Shown here one piece after another: positions 18,386 through 25,730 of a stretch of DNA of 64,000 bases. The notes beneath the pieces are model-generated. The model was not told where the DNA came from, made no database searches, and saw only the letters and a program-made list of their open reading frames with translations. Made by a program: the position numbers and the translations under genes. The stretch is from Candidatus Nitrospira allomarina (GTDB lineage Bacteria; Nitrospirota; Nitrospiria; Nitrospirales; UBA8639): assembly GCF_032050975.1 (NCBI RefSeq), contig NZ_CP116967.1:1485001-1549000 (forward strand). The letters are read 5' to 3'. The stretch's first letter is position 1. Each line of letters starts with the position of its first letter.

Positions 18386-19489
18386 GTGGATCAGACCGAT
18401 CCTATGGTGCGTATCCTCCTTGAAGGACTTCATGCGCAGGTATTTCCTGGTGCGGTCTTGTTCGTTCGGCACCAGGGCTATCTTCGGATGCATCATGCCG
18501 TGGGTCTTACCTCCGGACTTCCGGATGCCTATCCTGTCCAACTTCAGACAATCTACGACCTCGCTTCCCTCACCAAGCCTCTGGCAACCGCATCGGCTAT
18601 TCTGCTCCTGGTGCAGGATGGACATCTGGATCTATCAACGTCCATCGACACGTGGCTCCCTGAAACGAAAAACTTCCCATTAGGCCGGGTGCGTCTCAAG
18701 GACGTGCTCTCTCATCAAAGCGGCCTTCCAGCCTGGCGTCCGTTTTACAGGTCTTTCCCTCCGGCTCTCCCCCCAGATCTTCCAGCCCGTCAGGAACGAG
18801 CCACGGCATTTCTGGAGTTAATTCTCAAGGAACCGATAGAAGCAGGGGCGGACCCCAAAAGCCTCTACAGTGATTTGGGCTATATGGTCCTGGGGTTGAT
18901 CGTGGAACGGATCACGAATCAATCATTGGCCGATTTTTGCCGGAGACGGATCTATGGGCCCCTCCATGCGAGCCCACTTGGCTATCGAGAGCCGAATGTG
19001 GCTGCCACATTGGATGCATCAATTGGTGGGTGCGCACCCACTGAACAGGATCCTTGGCGTGGGCGTCTTTTGCAGGGGGAGGTGCATGATGAAAATGCGT
19101 TCGCGCTGGGAGGCATTGCCGGGCACGCAGGACTCTTTGGAACTGCCGAAGCCGTAGGGCAGGTTACCCAAGCTTGGCTGAAAAGTTATAATGGCAACTC
19201 CGGTCTTTTTGATTCTCACCTGGTGAAACAGTTTGTGGCGGCCCAGCCTGGAACCAGTTGGGCTTTAGGCTGGGATACGCCCTCACAACCCTCCTCCTCG
19301 GGCCAGTGGTTTTCGCCGGAATCATTCGGCCATCTGGGGTTTACCGGAACAAGTATCTGGATAGACCCGACTCGTGACCTGGAAGTCATTTTTCTTTCCA
19401 ATCGAGTTCATCCTACCCGGGACAATCAAGCCATCAAAGCCTTCCGTCCTAAACTTCATGATGCGATTATTCAGGAATTGGGGGCATGA
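18386..19489 (+). CDS. Class C beta-lactamase-like serine hydrolase
   Basis: The protein has the penicillin-binding/beta-lactamase fold used by esterases, D-aminopeptidases and low-molecular-weight PBPs. The SxxK motif is SLTK (in YDLASLTKPLAT, near residue 61). The YxN-equivalent is YSD in LYSDLGYMVLG, and the third motif is probably GFTGTSIWID near 315, where HxG is replaced by FTG. There is no evident signal peptide, so a cytoplasmic enzyme is possible. The start is uncertain: GTG 18386 or ATG 18404, neither with a clear ribosome site. It follows divIVA by 24 bases and may act on muropeptides, but substrate cannot be read from sequence. Confidence 0.85.
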   Translation: MDQTDPMVRILLEGLHAQVFPGAVLFVRHQGYLRMHHAVGLTSGLPDAYPVQLQTIYDLASLTKPLATASAILLLVQDGHLDLSTSIDTWLPETKNFPLGRVRLKDVLSHQSGLPAWRPFYRSFPPALPPDLPARQERATAFLELILKEPIEAGADPKSLYSDLGYMVLGLIVERITNQSLADFCRRRIYGPLHASPLGYREPNVAATLDASIGGCAPTEQDPWRGRLLQGEVHDENAFALGGIAGHAGLFGTAEAVGQVTQAWLKSYNGNSGLFDSHLVKQFVAAQPGTSWALGWDTPSQPSSSGQWFSPESFGHLGFTGTSIWIDPTRDLEVIFLSNRVHPTRDNQAIKAFRPKLHDAIIQELGA

Positions 19490-19506
19490 TCTCGGCTGAG
19501 ATTTAA

Positions 19507-19710
19507 GCGTTGCCGGGTTTCGGCCCGGCAGCCGAGGTCCTTTTTCTTTCGGGAAAAGGACCCAAAACCAGTGACGCCCAGTTCGGCCTCATCAGATTAA
19601 GCGGACGCGGGAAATAGGAGGGCGGACCAACTCGCTCCGCTCAAACAAGGCCCGCCAATGTTTGAAGAGCGTCCGCCCATAGGGCCGAACAGCAGGCGTC
19701 GTTGAAAAGG
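19507..19710 (+). repeat. Structured dispersed repeat, copy B
   Basis: GCCGGG/CCCGGC forms the first hairpin. The second is GGTCCTTTT (19536-19544) with AAAAGGACC (19554-19562), a different sequence from the same stem in copy C. After AAAACCAGTGACGCC the nested stems are GACGCC (19573-19578) with GGCGTC (19695-19700), GTTCGGCC (19581-19588) with GGCCGAAC (19683-19690), GCGGACGC (19601-19608) with GCGTCCGC (19669-19676), and GGCGGACC (19621-19628) with GGCCCGCC (19649-19656). The CAACTCGC loop motif is conserved. Confidence 0.82.
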
Positions 19711-19800
19711 AAGTGGAGGGTTGCAGGGATTGGGGTGTACTCCATGAATGGTTGTATTGTCCCTCCAAATATATTCCGACGTGTTCGAGCACAATATTCT
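19663..19800 (+). repeat. Extended tail of copy B, duplicated at 20205-20344
   Basis: The 3' end of copy B plus about 90 further bases (ending in a GAGCACAATAT-like stretch) is repeated imperfectly at 20205-20344. Shared blocks include AGGGCCGAACAGCAGGCGTC, TTGAAAAGG, GATTGGGGTGTA and TCCATG. This shows that some duplications carried flanking DNA with the core. Confidence 0.7.
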
Positions 19801-19827
19801 ACTATTTGGAATGAGTGGTAGGTACTG

Positions 19828-20050
19828 GCGTGGCCGGGTTTCGGCCCGGCAGCAGAGGTTTTGCCTGATGCGTCTCTAGGAGCGCAACCTTTGTTGTGGA
19901 GGCAAAAGTAGCCAAAACCATTGACGCCCTGCCTGGTCGGATCAGATAGGGCGAACGCGAATCTTAAGAGGGCGGTCCAACTCGCAGGGCTCAAACAAGG
20001 CCCGCCAGGGGATGGGAGTGTTCGCCCCGAGGGCCAGTGAGCAGGCGTCA
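19828..20050 (+). repeat. Structured dispersed repeat, copy C
   Basis: The hairpin GCCGGG/CCCGGC is followed by TTTTGCCT (19859-19866) pairing with AGGCAAAA (19900-19907), then AAAACCATTGACGCC. The outer stem is TGACGCC with GGCGTCA, the second CTGGTC with GGCCAG (one G-T wobble), the third GGGCGAAC with GTTCGCCC, and the inner GGCGGTCC with GGCCCGCC. It lies about 120 bases after copy B in the same orientation. Confidence 0.82.
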
Positions 20051-20204
20051 GGGAAAGAGAAGAAGGAAGCTCATGCCGACAATAATACTTTGAAACTTTT
20101 CTTAAATGCCTATGAGGAAAAGTGTGCAATCAGGTAACTGGGGTTCACGCAAATCATCGGTCTTGTCGAAGGGATTTTAAGTCGAGCTGAAATTCCAAAG
20201 CCTA

Positions 20205-20344
20205 CCAGGGGATGTGAACGTCCGACTATAGGGCCGAACAGCAGGCGTCGTTGAAAAGGTGGTGAGTCGTAGAGATTGGGGTGTATTCCATGGATTTATT
20301 TTATACTCTCCTCAAATATTTCCCGCAGTGTTTGAGAACAATAT
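20205..20344 (+). repeat. Structured dispersed repeat, partial copy E with duplicated tail
   Basis: Only the 3' part of the core is present, from a GGGGATGTGAACGTCC stretch through AGGGCCGAACAGCAGGCGTC. The tail shared with copy B at 19710-19800 follows. The left-hand pairing partners are missing, so it could not form the full structure. Confidence 0.72.
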
Positions 20345-20574
20345 CTCCTCCTGGATTCCCTTTTAGTACAAAAACCAAAGTTTCGCTGTCTGGCAAATTC
20401 CGGCCTACGCCCAGGGTGTACTCACGCATGGCAGACACCAATGTTCGAAAATTGACCCTCCAATGCGGCCTTTGTTAGTTTCCTGCTTACCCACCAAAGT
20501 CTTTTGAAATTCCTATTCCCCTAGAACGATGGGGAACAGTACCCAGAATGCCAAAAACCAGAAAGGCCCGAAAC

Positions 20575-23136
20575 ATGAAGCGTCTTCCCTTCTTAGCTGT
20601 TCCCCGTCTGCATGCGCTCTTTCCGCCTTTTTCCTATCTCCTTCCCGGTTCCGGGTTCTCGACTTCACGATTTCCCGTTCTCGTCATCCTGCTCATGTTG
20701 GTGATGAGCCCATTGCTATCAACCGTGTTGATCCAGCCGGCATTGGTTGCTGCCCAGGATGCCCCGGGAGTGGTTGATAGGCAATCCATCTTTGACTCGT
20801 CAGACGGACCGATCTTTACCCTACCGTCGTGGAGCGATGGATCCGGTTGGGAGGCGGCTGAGTACTATTCGACCATTCAGATGGCCGATATCAATAACGA
20901 TAATGCCGACGAACTGCTGGCCCGTGGCTACAACGGCATGACTGTCCACGAATGGGACGCAACACTGGGGCTTTGGAAAGAGTTCTCCACCAGCGGACCG
21001 TTCTCCAATCCCGGAGGGTGGAATCACCCGGAATACTACTCAACCATTCAGACCGCTGACATTGATGGCGACGGTATCCCCGAACTGCTTGGCCGAGGAG
21101 TCTCCGGTATGTATACGTACAAATGGGACGGGACAAACTGGCAGATTCTCAGAGCAGACAGTCCAGCCTGGACTGATGCCGGTGGCTGGTCTTCCGCCAA
21201 ATTCTACTCCACAATCCAGACCGCCGATATCGATGGTGAACCAGGGGATGAACTGCTGGCGCGTGCCATAAATGGCATGGAAACCTACAAATGGTCGGGC
21301 AGCGAATGGACGTTGCTCAAGTCGGCCGATCCATTCTGGTCCGATAGTAACGGTTGGGGTGAGGCTAAATTCTACTCTACGATCCAGACCGCCGATATCG
21401 ATGGCGAACCAGGTGATGAACTGTTGGCGCGTGGCATAAATGGCATGGATACCTACAAGTGGTCGGGCAGCGAGTGGAAACTCCTCAAGAGTGCCAGTCC
21501 GGGTTGGTCGGATGCGATTGGCTGGGAACATCCGCAGTTCTATTCAACCATTCAGATGGCCGACATCGACGGGGATGGAAAAGCGGAAATGCTTGGCCGT
21601 TCCGGAGCCGGCATAGAAACCTACAAGTGGAACGGCACGGCCTGGGACCAGCTCAAAACTGAGAATCCAGGCTGGTCGGATGACATCGGTTGGGATCAGA
21701 GCAAATACTACGCAACCATCCAGACTGCGGATATTGATGGCGATAAAGCCGCCGAACTGCTTGGCCGGACGGCGGGTGGCATGGAAACGTATAAGTGGGA
21801 CACTGACCATTGGGTCCGCCTCAACAGTGACAATCCGGAGCTGGCTGACAACTATTGGGATGAAGCGAAGAACTACACCACCATTCAAACCGGCGATGTC
21901 GATGGAGATACAAAGGCTGATCTGATCGCCCGCGGTCGCTACGGCATTCGCACCTGGTCTTATGATAAGGTCATTCCCAATGCCTGGGACAACCCGGTTG
22001 CCTTCGGCTTTCCTGCCTTTACCGCCGTTGAAGCGGACGCCTACGTCGCCATCAACAATTTTCTAACCGTCGGCACGGGGGAAACCATTCGCGATCAATA
22101 CACCACTGACTCCAACACCCTGTCACACTACCAAACCTGTCTGTTCACCGGTACCAATGACAATAAGTGGAACGACTGGACGCAGGTGCCGACCGATTCC
22201 TGCCTAGGACTCGGAAACCAACATCCGATCCTAATACCCTCGGGTACGACCCTGGCCGCTTGGAACAACATCGCAAAACAGATCTACGATGAATTGGGGC
22301 TGGCACAGCCAGTCTCTGACTACTTCACCGGCTTGTCGACCCTCTATTCCGGTATCTTCACGGATGATAAGGATCTCCTGACCTCTATCGCCCAAAAGCT
22401 CTATGGTGAGGACATGGATGAGAAAAACGTTGACGCGCTCTTCCAGGATCTCTTCCTTGCGCCTTTTGCCCTCTCATCACTTGGCGGGGATGTCGCGGCA
22501 GCCGTTGGCGGACTTCTGTCGGCCCTGATCGACGCCGGGCTGGATGCGTCAGGCAGCACCACTTTCCAGGGCGAGTTGTCGGCAGCGCAGACCAAATTTT
22601 CCGAATTGAGGGAAGCGACCGAGGATAAGATCACCAATGGCCACGCCTTCGTCGCCAGTGACGCCAGTCTGCTGACTTACGTGGCGCAGCAGAAGGATTC
22701 CGGCGTCTGGGATCCATCTGATGCCTGGGTGCAGAAGTGGACGAAGAGCGAAGGTCGCAAGCAATTTGCACGTTGGATGTACCAGACGCTTTCCCCCTCC
22801 ATCTGGGTCATGAATGTTGGCTACTACCACATGAAAGATGCCAAATGTGAGCTTCCAATTGATGTCATATCGTACTATCTTGTGGGTGACAACAGTAACA
22901 AGGATTGCTACCGGCGAATAGTCGAGGACAATATCTTCAAGGATCCCATATCTTTGAGCCCACTTGAAAAAATCATGAACCCGGTGTCTTCCAGCTGCGT
23001 GCCGATTCGGAGCCCCACCAACACGGCAATCTGGGAGTACGGCCCTTGCAATCTGGGTGTGCCCAGAGAAGATTTCTTCCTGAATCGCAACGGCTGGAAT
23101 TTCAGGCTGCGCCACATGTGCCACGATTGTGATTAA
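20575..23136 (+). CDS. Large secreted protein with seven VCBS/FG-GAP-like repeats and an unknown cysteine-bearing C-terminal region
   Basis: I do not recognise a specific function. From ATG 20575 (MKRLPF; an earlier ATG at 20548 is also open) the N-terminus has a hydrophobic segment ending in a VAAQDA-like cleavage site. Residues of about 75 to 460 hold seven repeats of about 56 residues, each with a YYSTIQTADIDGDG-like core and a DELLARG..GM.TYKW strand. This resembles VCBS/FG-GAP beta-propeller blades with Ca2+-binding DxDGDG loops. The C-terminal 380 residues are different: alpha-helical in the middle, with a cluster of Cys residues (ending MCHDCD). The gene lies between structured-repeat copies E and D. 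A surface or secreted binding protein is inferred. Confidence 0.8.
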   Translation: MKRLPFLAVPRLHALFPPFSYLLPGSGFSTSRFPVLVILLMLVMSPLLSTVLIQPALVAAQDAPGVVDRQSIFDSSDGPIFTLPSWSDGSGWEAAEYYSTIQMADINNDNADELLARGYNGMTVHEWDATLGLWKEFSTSGPFSNPGGWNHPEYYSTIQTADIDGDGIPELLGRGVSGMYTYKWDGTNWQILRADSPAWTDAGGWSSAKFYSTIQTADIDGEPGDELLARAINGMETYKWSGSEWTLLKSADPFWSDSNGWGEAKFYSTIQTADIDGEPGDELLARGINGMDTYKWSGSEWKLLKSASPGWSDAIGWEHPQFYSTIQMADIDGDGKAEMLGRSGAGIETYKWNGTAWDQLKTENPGWSDDIGWDQSKYYATIQTADIDGDKAAELLGRTAGGMETYKWDTDHWVRLNSDNPELADNYWDEAKNYTTIQTGDVDGDTKADLIARGRYGIRTWSYDKVIPNAWDNPVAFGFPAFTAVEADAYVAINNFLTVGTGETIRDQYTTDSNTLSHYQTCLFTGTNDNKWNDWTQVPTDSCLGLGNQHPILIPSGTTLAAWNNIAKQIYDELGLAQPVSDYFTGLSTLYSGIFTDDKDLLTSIAQKLYGEDMDEKNVDALFQDLFLAPFALSSLGGDVAAAVGGLLSALIDAGLDASGSTTFQGELSAAQTKFSELREATEDKITNGHAFVASDASLLTYVAQQKDSGVWDPSDAWVQKWTKSEGRKQFARWMYQTLSPSIWVMNVGYYHMKDAKCELPIDVISYYLVGDNSNKDCYRRIVEDNIFKDPISLSPLEKIMNPVSSSCVPIRSPTNTAIWEYGPCNLGVPREDFFLNRNGWNFRLRHMCHDCD

Positions 23137-23571
23137 TAGGCGGCCTCGACGTTGCGCCTGGCGTTTCGGACAACACGATCAATCTGAATCATTAAGACTG
23201 GGTAGGGGAATAAGACGGAATGGAAATAAGCCACGGTGGAAAGGATGCAGCCTAACGGGTGGTGTCATGAAAATCGCGCGTGGCCGGGTTTCGGCCCGGC
23301 CGCCGAGTTTTTGCCTGATGCGTCTCCAGGAGGGCAACCTTTGTTGTGGAGGCAAAAGTCCCCAAAACCATTGACGCCCAGCCTGGCCGCATTGGATAGA
23401 TCGAACGCGAGCCTTCGGAGGGCAGACCAACTCGCCAGGCTTGGACAGGGTCTGCCTGGGAATAAAAGCGTTCGCCCTGGGCCAGTCAGTAGGCGTCAGT
23501 GAAAAGGAAGGGAGAGGGGTATGGGTTGAGTTTTTCTGAACGCAATCCTTAGAACTCTTTACGAGCTCTCA
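23137..23571 (+). other. 435-base intergenic region carrying repeat copy D
   Basis: Apart from copy D (23278-23499) nothing is recognised. The convergent arrangement (VCBS-repeat gene on plus, higA on minus) means both genes end here. No classical T-tailed terminator was seen; the repeat's hairpins lie where one would be expected. Confidence 0.6.
23278..23499 (+). repeat. Structured dispersed repeat, copy D
   Basis: This copy has the best-paired inner stems. Pairs are GGCCGGG/CCCGGCC, then TTTTGCCT with AGGCAAAA. After AAAACCATTGACGCC come TGACGCC (23372-23378) with GGCGTCA (23492-23498), CTGGCC (23383-23388) with GGCCAG (23480-23485), CGAACGC (23402-23408) with GCGTTCG (23468-23474), and GGCAGACC (23421-23428) with GGTCTGCC (23449-23456). 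The last two stems differ from copy B by paired changes. Confidence 0.82.
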
Positions 23572-23877
23572 TCAAGTATTAGCTGCATTCGCAAAAGTCT
23601 TCACCTTGATTTTCTTGGCTCGTTCTCCCACCTGGGCAACATCGTACTGAAACTGCAGCCGCATCCATCCCTCCGGCGTACTGCCGAATGCCTTGGCCAA
23701 GCGAACAGCCATATCCCAAGACAGGTCTGCACTTTCGTTCACCAGATGACTCAACGCAGATCGCGACACACCAAGCACCTTGACTCCTTCAGTCACACTC
23801 AACCCATGCGGCTCCAGACAGTCCATGCGAACGGAAAATCCCGGATGCGGGGGATTCTTCATTTTCAAAGTCTTCAT
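23572..23877 (-). CDS. higA: HigA-family antitoxin (XRE helix-turn-helix), without its toxin
   Basis: The 101-residue protein matches HigA/VapI antitoxins: an N-terminal HPGFSVRMDCLEPHGLSVTE stretch, an XRE helix-turn-helix at about residues 28-60 (VLGVSRSALSHLVN), and the FGSTPEGWMRLQFQYDV motif. ATG has AAGGAGA eight bases upstream. HigA normally neutralises the HigB mRNA-cleaving toxin encoded just upstream. Here only the last codons of higB remain (23891-23941), so this is an orphan antitoxin that may still bind DNA. Confidence 0.9.
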   Translation of the reverse strand: MKTLKMKNPPHPGFSVRMDCLEPHGLSVTEGVKVLGVSRSALSHLVNESADLSWDMAVRLAKAFGSTPEGWMRLQFQYDVAQVGERAKKIKVKTFANAANT

Positions 23878-23890
23878 AGCATTCTCCTTT

Positions 23891-23941
23891 TCAATTGTAA
23901 TCCTCTAAATTTACATCCAGCGCATACCCTTCCTCAAATCG
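23891..23941 (-). pseudogene. higB toxin remnant (last ~16 codons)
   Basis: Read on the minus strand just upstream of higA, the frame gives RFEEGYALDVNLEDYN and then TGA, which matches the usual HigB C-terminus (RFEDGxAxDVEIxDYH). Homology stops at about 23941, where a SnoaL-like sequence on the opposite strand begins. The spacing to higA (13 bases) is that of an intact higBA operon, so the toxin gene was cut off by a deletion or rearrangement. Confidence 0.72.
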
Positions 23942-24292
23942 GAGAAGTCGTTCGAGCATGGGTAGACGCATTTAATCGGGCCGATGCGGAGGCACTCGCC
24001 GGCTTTTACACTGAAGACGCGGTGAATCACCAGGTGGCGAATGACCCGGTTGTCGGTCGAGCGGCTATTCACAAGATGTTCGCGGAGGAATTTGCCAGGG
24101 CGGAGATGTGCTGCATCGTTGAACGCATTTTGGAAATCGATGACTGGGCCATTCTTGAGTGGCGCGACCCGCTTGGCTCGGGGATGCGGGTTTTTTCAGG
24201 TGCTGGATGATAAGATTGTCTTCCAACGCGGGTATTGGGACAAGCTGTCATTTCTGCGTCTACATGGTTTGCCCATTCCTGACCGGCTATGA
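23942..24292 (+). pseudogene. SnoaL-like (NTF2-fold) protein, 5'-truncated and frameshifted
   Basis: The frame from about 23942 reads EVVRAWVDAFNRADAEALA and continues through an FYTEDAVNHQV region typical of SnoaL_2/NTF2-like polyketide-cyclase relatives. The usual start codon is missing: the sequence joins the higB remnant. At 24178 the frame breaks after DPLG; the next frame continues RGCGFFQVLDDKIVFQRGYW to the stop at 24292. Restoring two missing bases at 24178 would give a full C-terminus. Two independent lesions indicate a decayed gene rather than a single sequencing error. Confidence 0.75.
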
Positions 24293-24407
24293 ATAGGAGA
24301 ATCCTGCCTTTTCGCATATCGTTGGATGGAACGTTTTGCCGTGCACTATGCCCACGATACCGATGTTATGCGTCCATAATTTCTTAATAATATGAGGTGT
24401 CGACATT

Positions 24408-24986
24408 GTGAATCATCAACATCCCTCTACGAGCACGTTAGGACGGGGCGCCACCGCTGTGATTACGCATCGTGTGCGGGACGGTCAACAAGAGGGCTAT
24501 GACGCCTGGTTGAACGAAATCGGTCCGCTATGCAGAAGCTACCCGGGCCACCTGGATTTGCAGATTATCCGTCCGATTCCCGGACTCACGGCAACCTATA
24601 CGGTCATCGTCCGGTTTGATACCAGGAAACACCTCCAGGGATGGATGAGTTCACAGGATCGCAAACGACTCATCGAACGGGTGCGACCCCTCCTTGTTCA
24701 AGATGATGATTTTTTCATACGCAGTGGTTTGGATTTTTGGTTCACGCCCGAGGGCGCGAGGGCGAAGGTACCTGTCCGCTGGAAACAATTTCTCGTGACA
24801 TGGTCCGCCATCTTTCCGTTGGTGCTTGTCATTCCCCTGGTTGTCGCAATGGGGCTGCGGCAACTGGGAGTACCTCAAAATCATTATCTGGACTTGCTGC
24901 TTAGCACCGGTTCGGTGGTATGGGTCATGGTCTATTTCGTGATGCCGCACTACACCAAACTGATCCAACGCTGGTTGTTTACCTGA
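24408..24986 (+). CDS. Antibiotic-biosynthesis-monooxygenase (ABM) domain protein with C-terminal membrane segments
   Basis: Residues 15-105 show the ABM fold pattern: AVITHRVRDGQQEGYDAWL, then YPGHLDLQIIRP and an FDTRKHLQGWMSSQDR stretch. The last 70 residues hold two hydrophobic helices (about 130-150 and 160-180). ABM domains cover quinol or haem monooxygenases and proteins of unknown role, and the membrane-anchored variant is a known but uncharacterised subtype. The start is GTG 24408 and length 192. It stands alone between the broken SnoaL gene and a small unknown gene. Confidence 0.8.
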   Translation: MNHQHPSTSTLGRGATAVITHRVRDGQQEGYDAWLNEIGPLCRSYPGHLDLQIIRPIPGLTATYTVIVRFDTRKHLQGWMSSQDRKRLIERVRPLLVQDDDFFIRSGLDFWFTPEGARAKVPVRWKQFLVTWSAIFPLVLVIPLVVAMGLRQLGVPQNHYLDLLLSTGSVVWVMVYFVMPHYTKLIQRWLFT

Positions 24987-25195
24987 TTTCGAGAAGCACT
25001 CGCCTCGAAAATTGCTCCAAGCGGTAGACACGAGGCTGCGCTCAACTTGATGTTGTGAAGGACACGATGGGTGACTTCGTATGCCACAGAGACATTTGCT
25101 GCTGGTGGACCAGACCGGTAGACTCATAAGGAATCCAATCATCCATAGAGAGGTAGTTGGATATTTTTCCAGCATGAAATCAGGAGGCACACGGA

Positions 25196-25666
25196 ATGCG
25201 CAAGAGAGTTATCGGTCAGGTTCAGGAGGGAAGCGAACCGCCAGGGGACTGGCTGAATGTGGAGGAGCTTGCGGAGGTGGAAATCACCTCGGAGGACGCC
25301 GCGTTTCCAATTGAGGCAGCGTTGGTGCCCGGAGGGACTTCTGGGTGGCGTGCCGCAGGGCCGGGCAAACAAACGATCCGGCTTCTCTTTGCCACTCCGC
25401 AACCGCTCCAGCGGATCTGGCTGAACTTTCTGGAAACCCGCACCGGGCGGACGCAAGAGTACGTTTTACGTTGGTCGCCTGATGGCGGGCAGTCGTTCCG
25501 GGAAATCGTGCGCCAGCAGTGGAACTTCAGCCCTGACGGCGCAACAAGCCAGACGGAAGATCACCACGTCGACCTTCCTGCGGTCAATCTGCTTGAGTTG
25601 AGCATCATACCGGATACCAGTGGTGGGAATTCGCTTGCGTCGTTAGCCAAGTTGCGGCTGGCCTAA
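25196..25666 (+). CDS. Hypothetical protein, possible galactose-binding-like (discoidin) fold
   Basis: This is a 156-residue protein with an ATG preceded by an AGGAGG site (25181-25186). I do not recognise a named family. The pattern of short hydrophobic strands, with IRLLFATPQPLQRIWLNFLE followed by VLRWSPDGGQSFREI, resembles F5/8 type C or carbohydrate-binding jelly-roll domains, in which an SxDGGxxF-like hairpin is common. No signal peptide or membrane segment is seen, so it is likely cytoplasmic. It is a single gene, not clearly in an operon. Confidence 0.7.
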   Translation: MRKRVIGQVQEGSEPPGDWLNVEELAEVEITSEDAAFPIEAALVPGGTSGWRAAGPGKQTIRLLFATPQPLQRIWLNFLETRTGRTQEYVLRWSPDGGQSFREIVRQQWNFSPDGATSQTEDHHVDLPAVNLLELSIIPDTSGGNSLASLAKLRLA

Positions 25667-25730
25667 CCCTTATAAGTGCCCGGACCATCGTGAGTGTATG
25701 CGCTTATCCGAAAAACGGGACCCATAAATG

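Larger units (their letters stand above)
19490..20574 (+). other. 1.1-kb non-coding region built from repeat copies B, C and E
   Basis: No credible protein gene is visible. The stretch consists of two full repeat copies (19507-19710 and 19828-20050) and a partial copy with an extended duplicated tail (20205-20344). Reading frames here are arginine- and proline-rich products of the repeat and are not conserved in frame between copies. The rest up to 20574 leads into the VCBS-repeat gene. Confidence 0.7.

Noticed and set aside
19641-20129. 162-codon minus-strand frame across repeat copies B and C
   Set aside because: It is a by-product of repeat sequence; the frame is not kept between copies.
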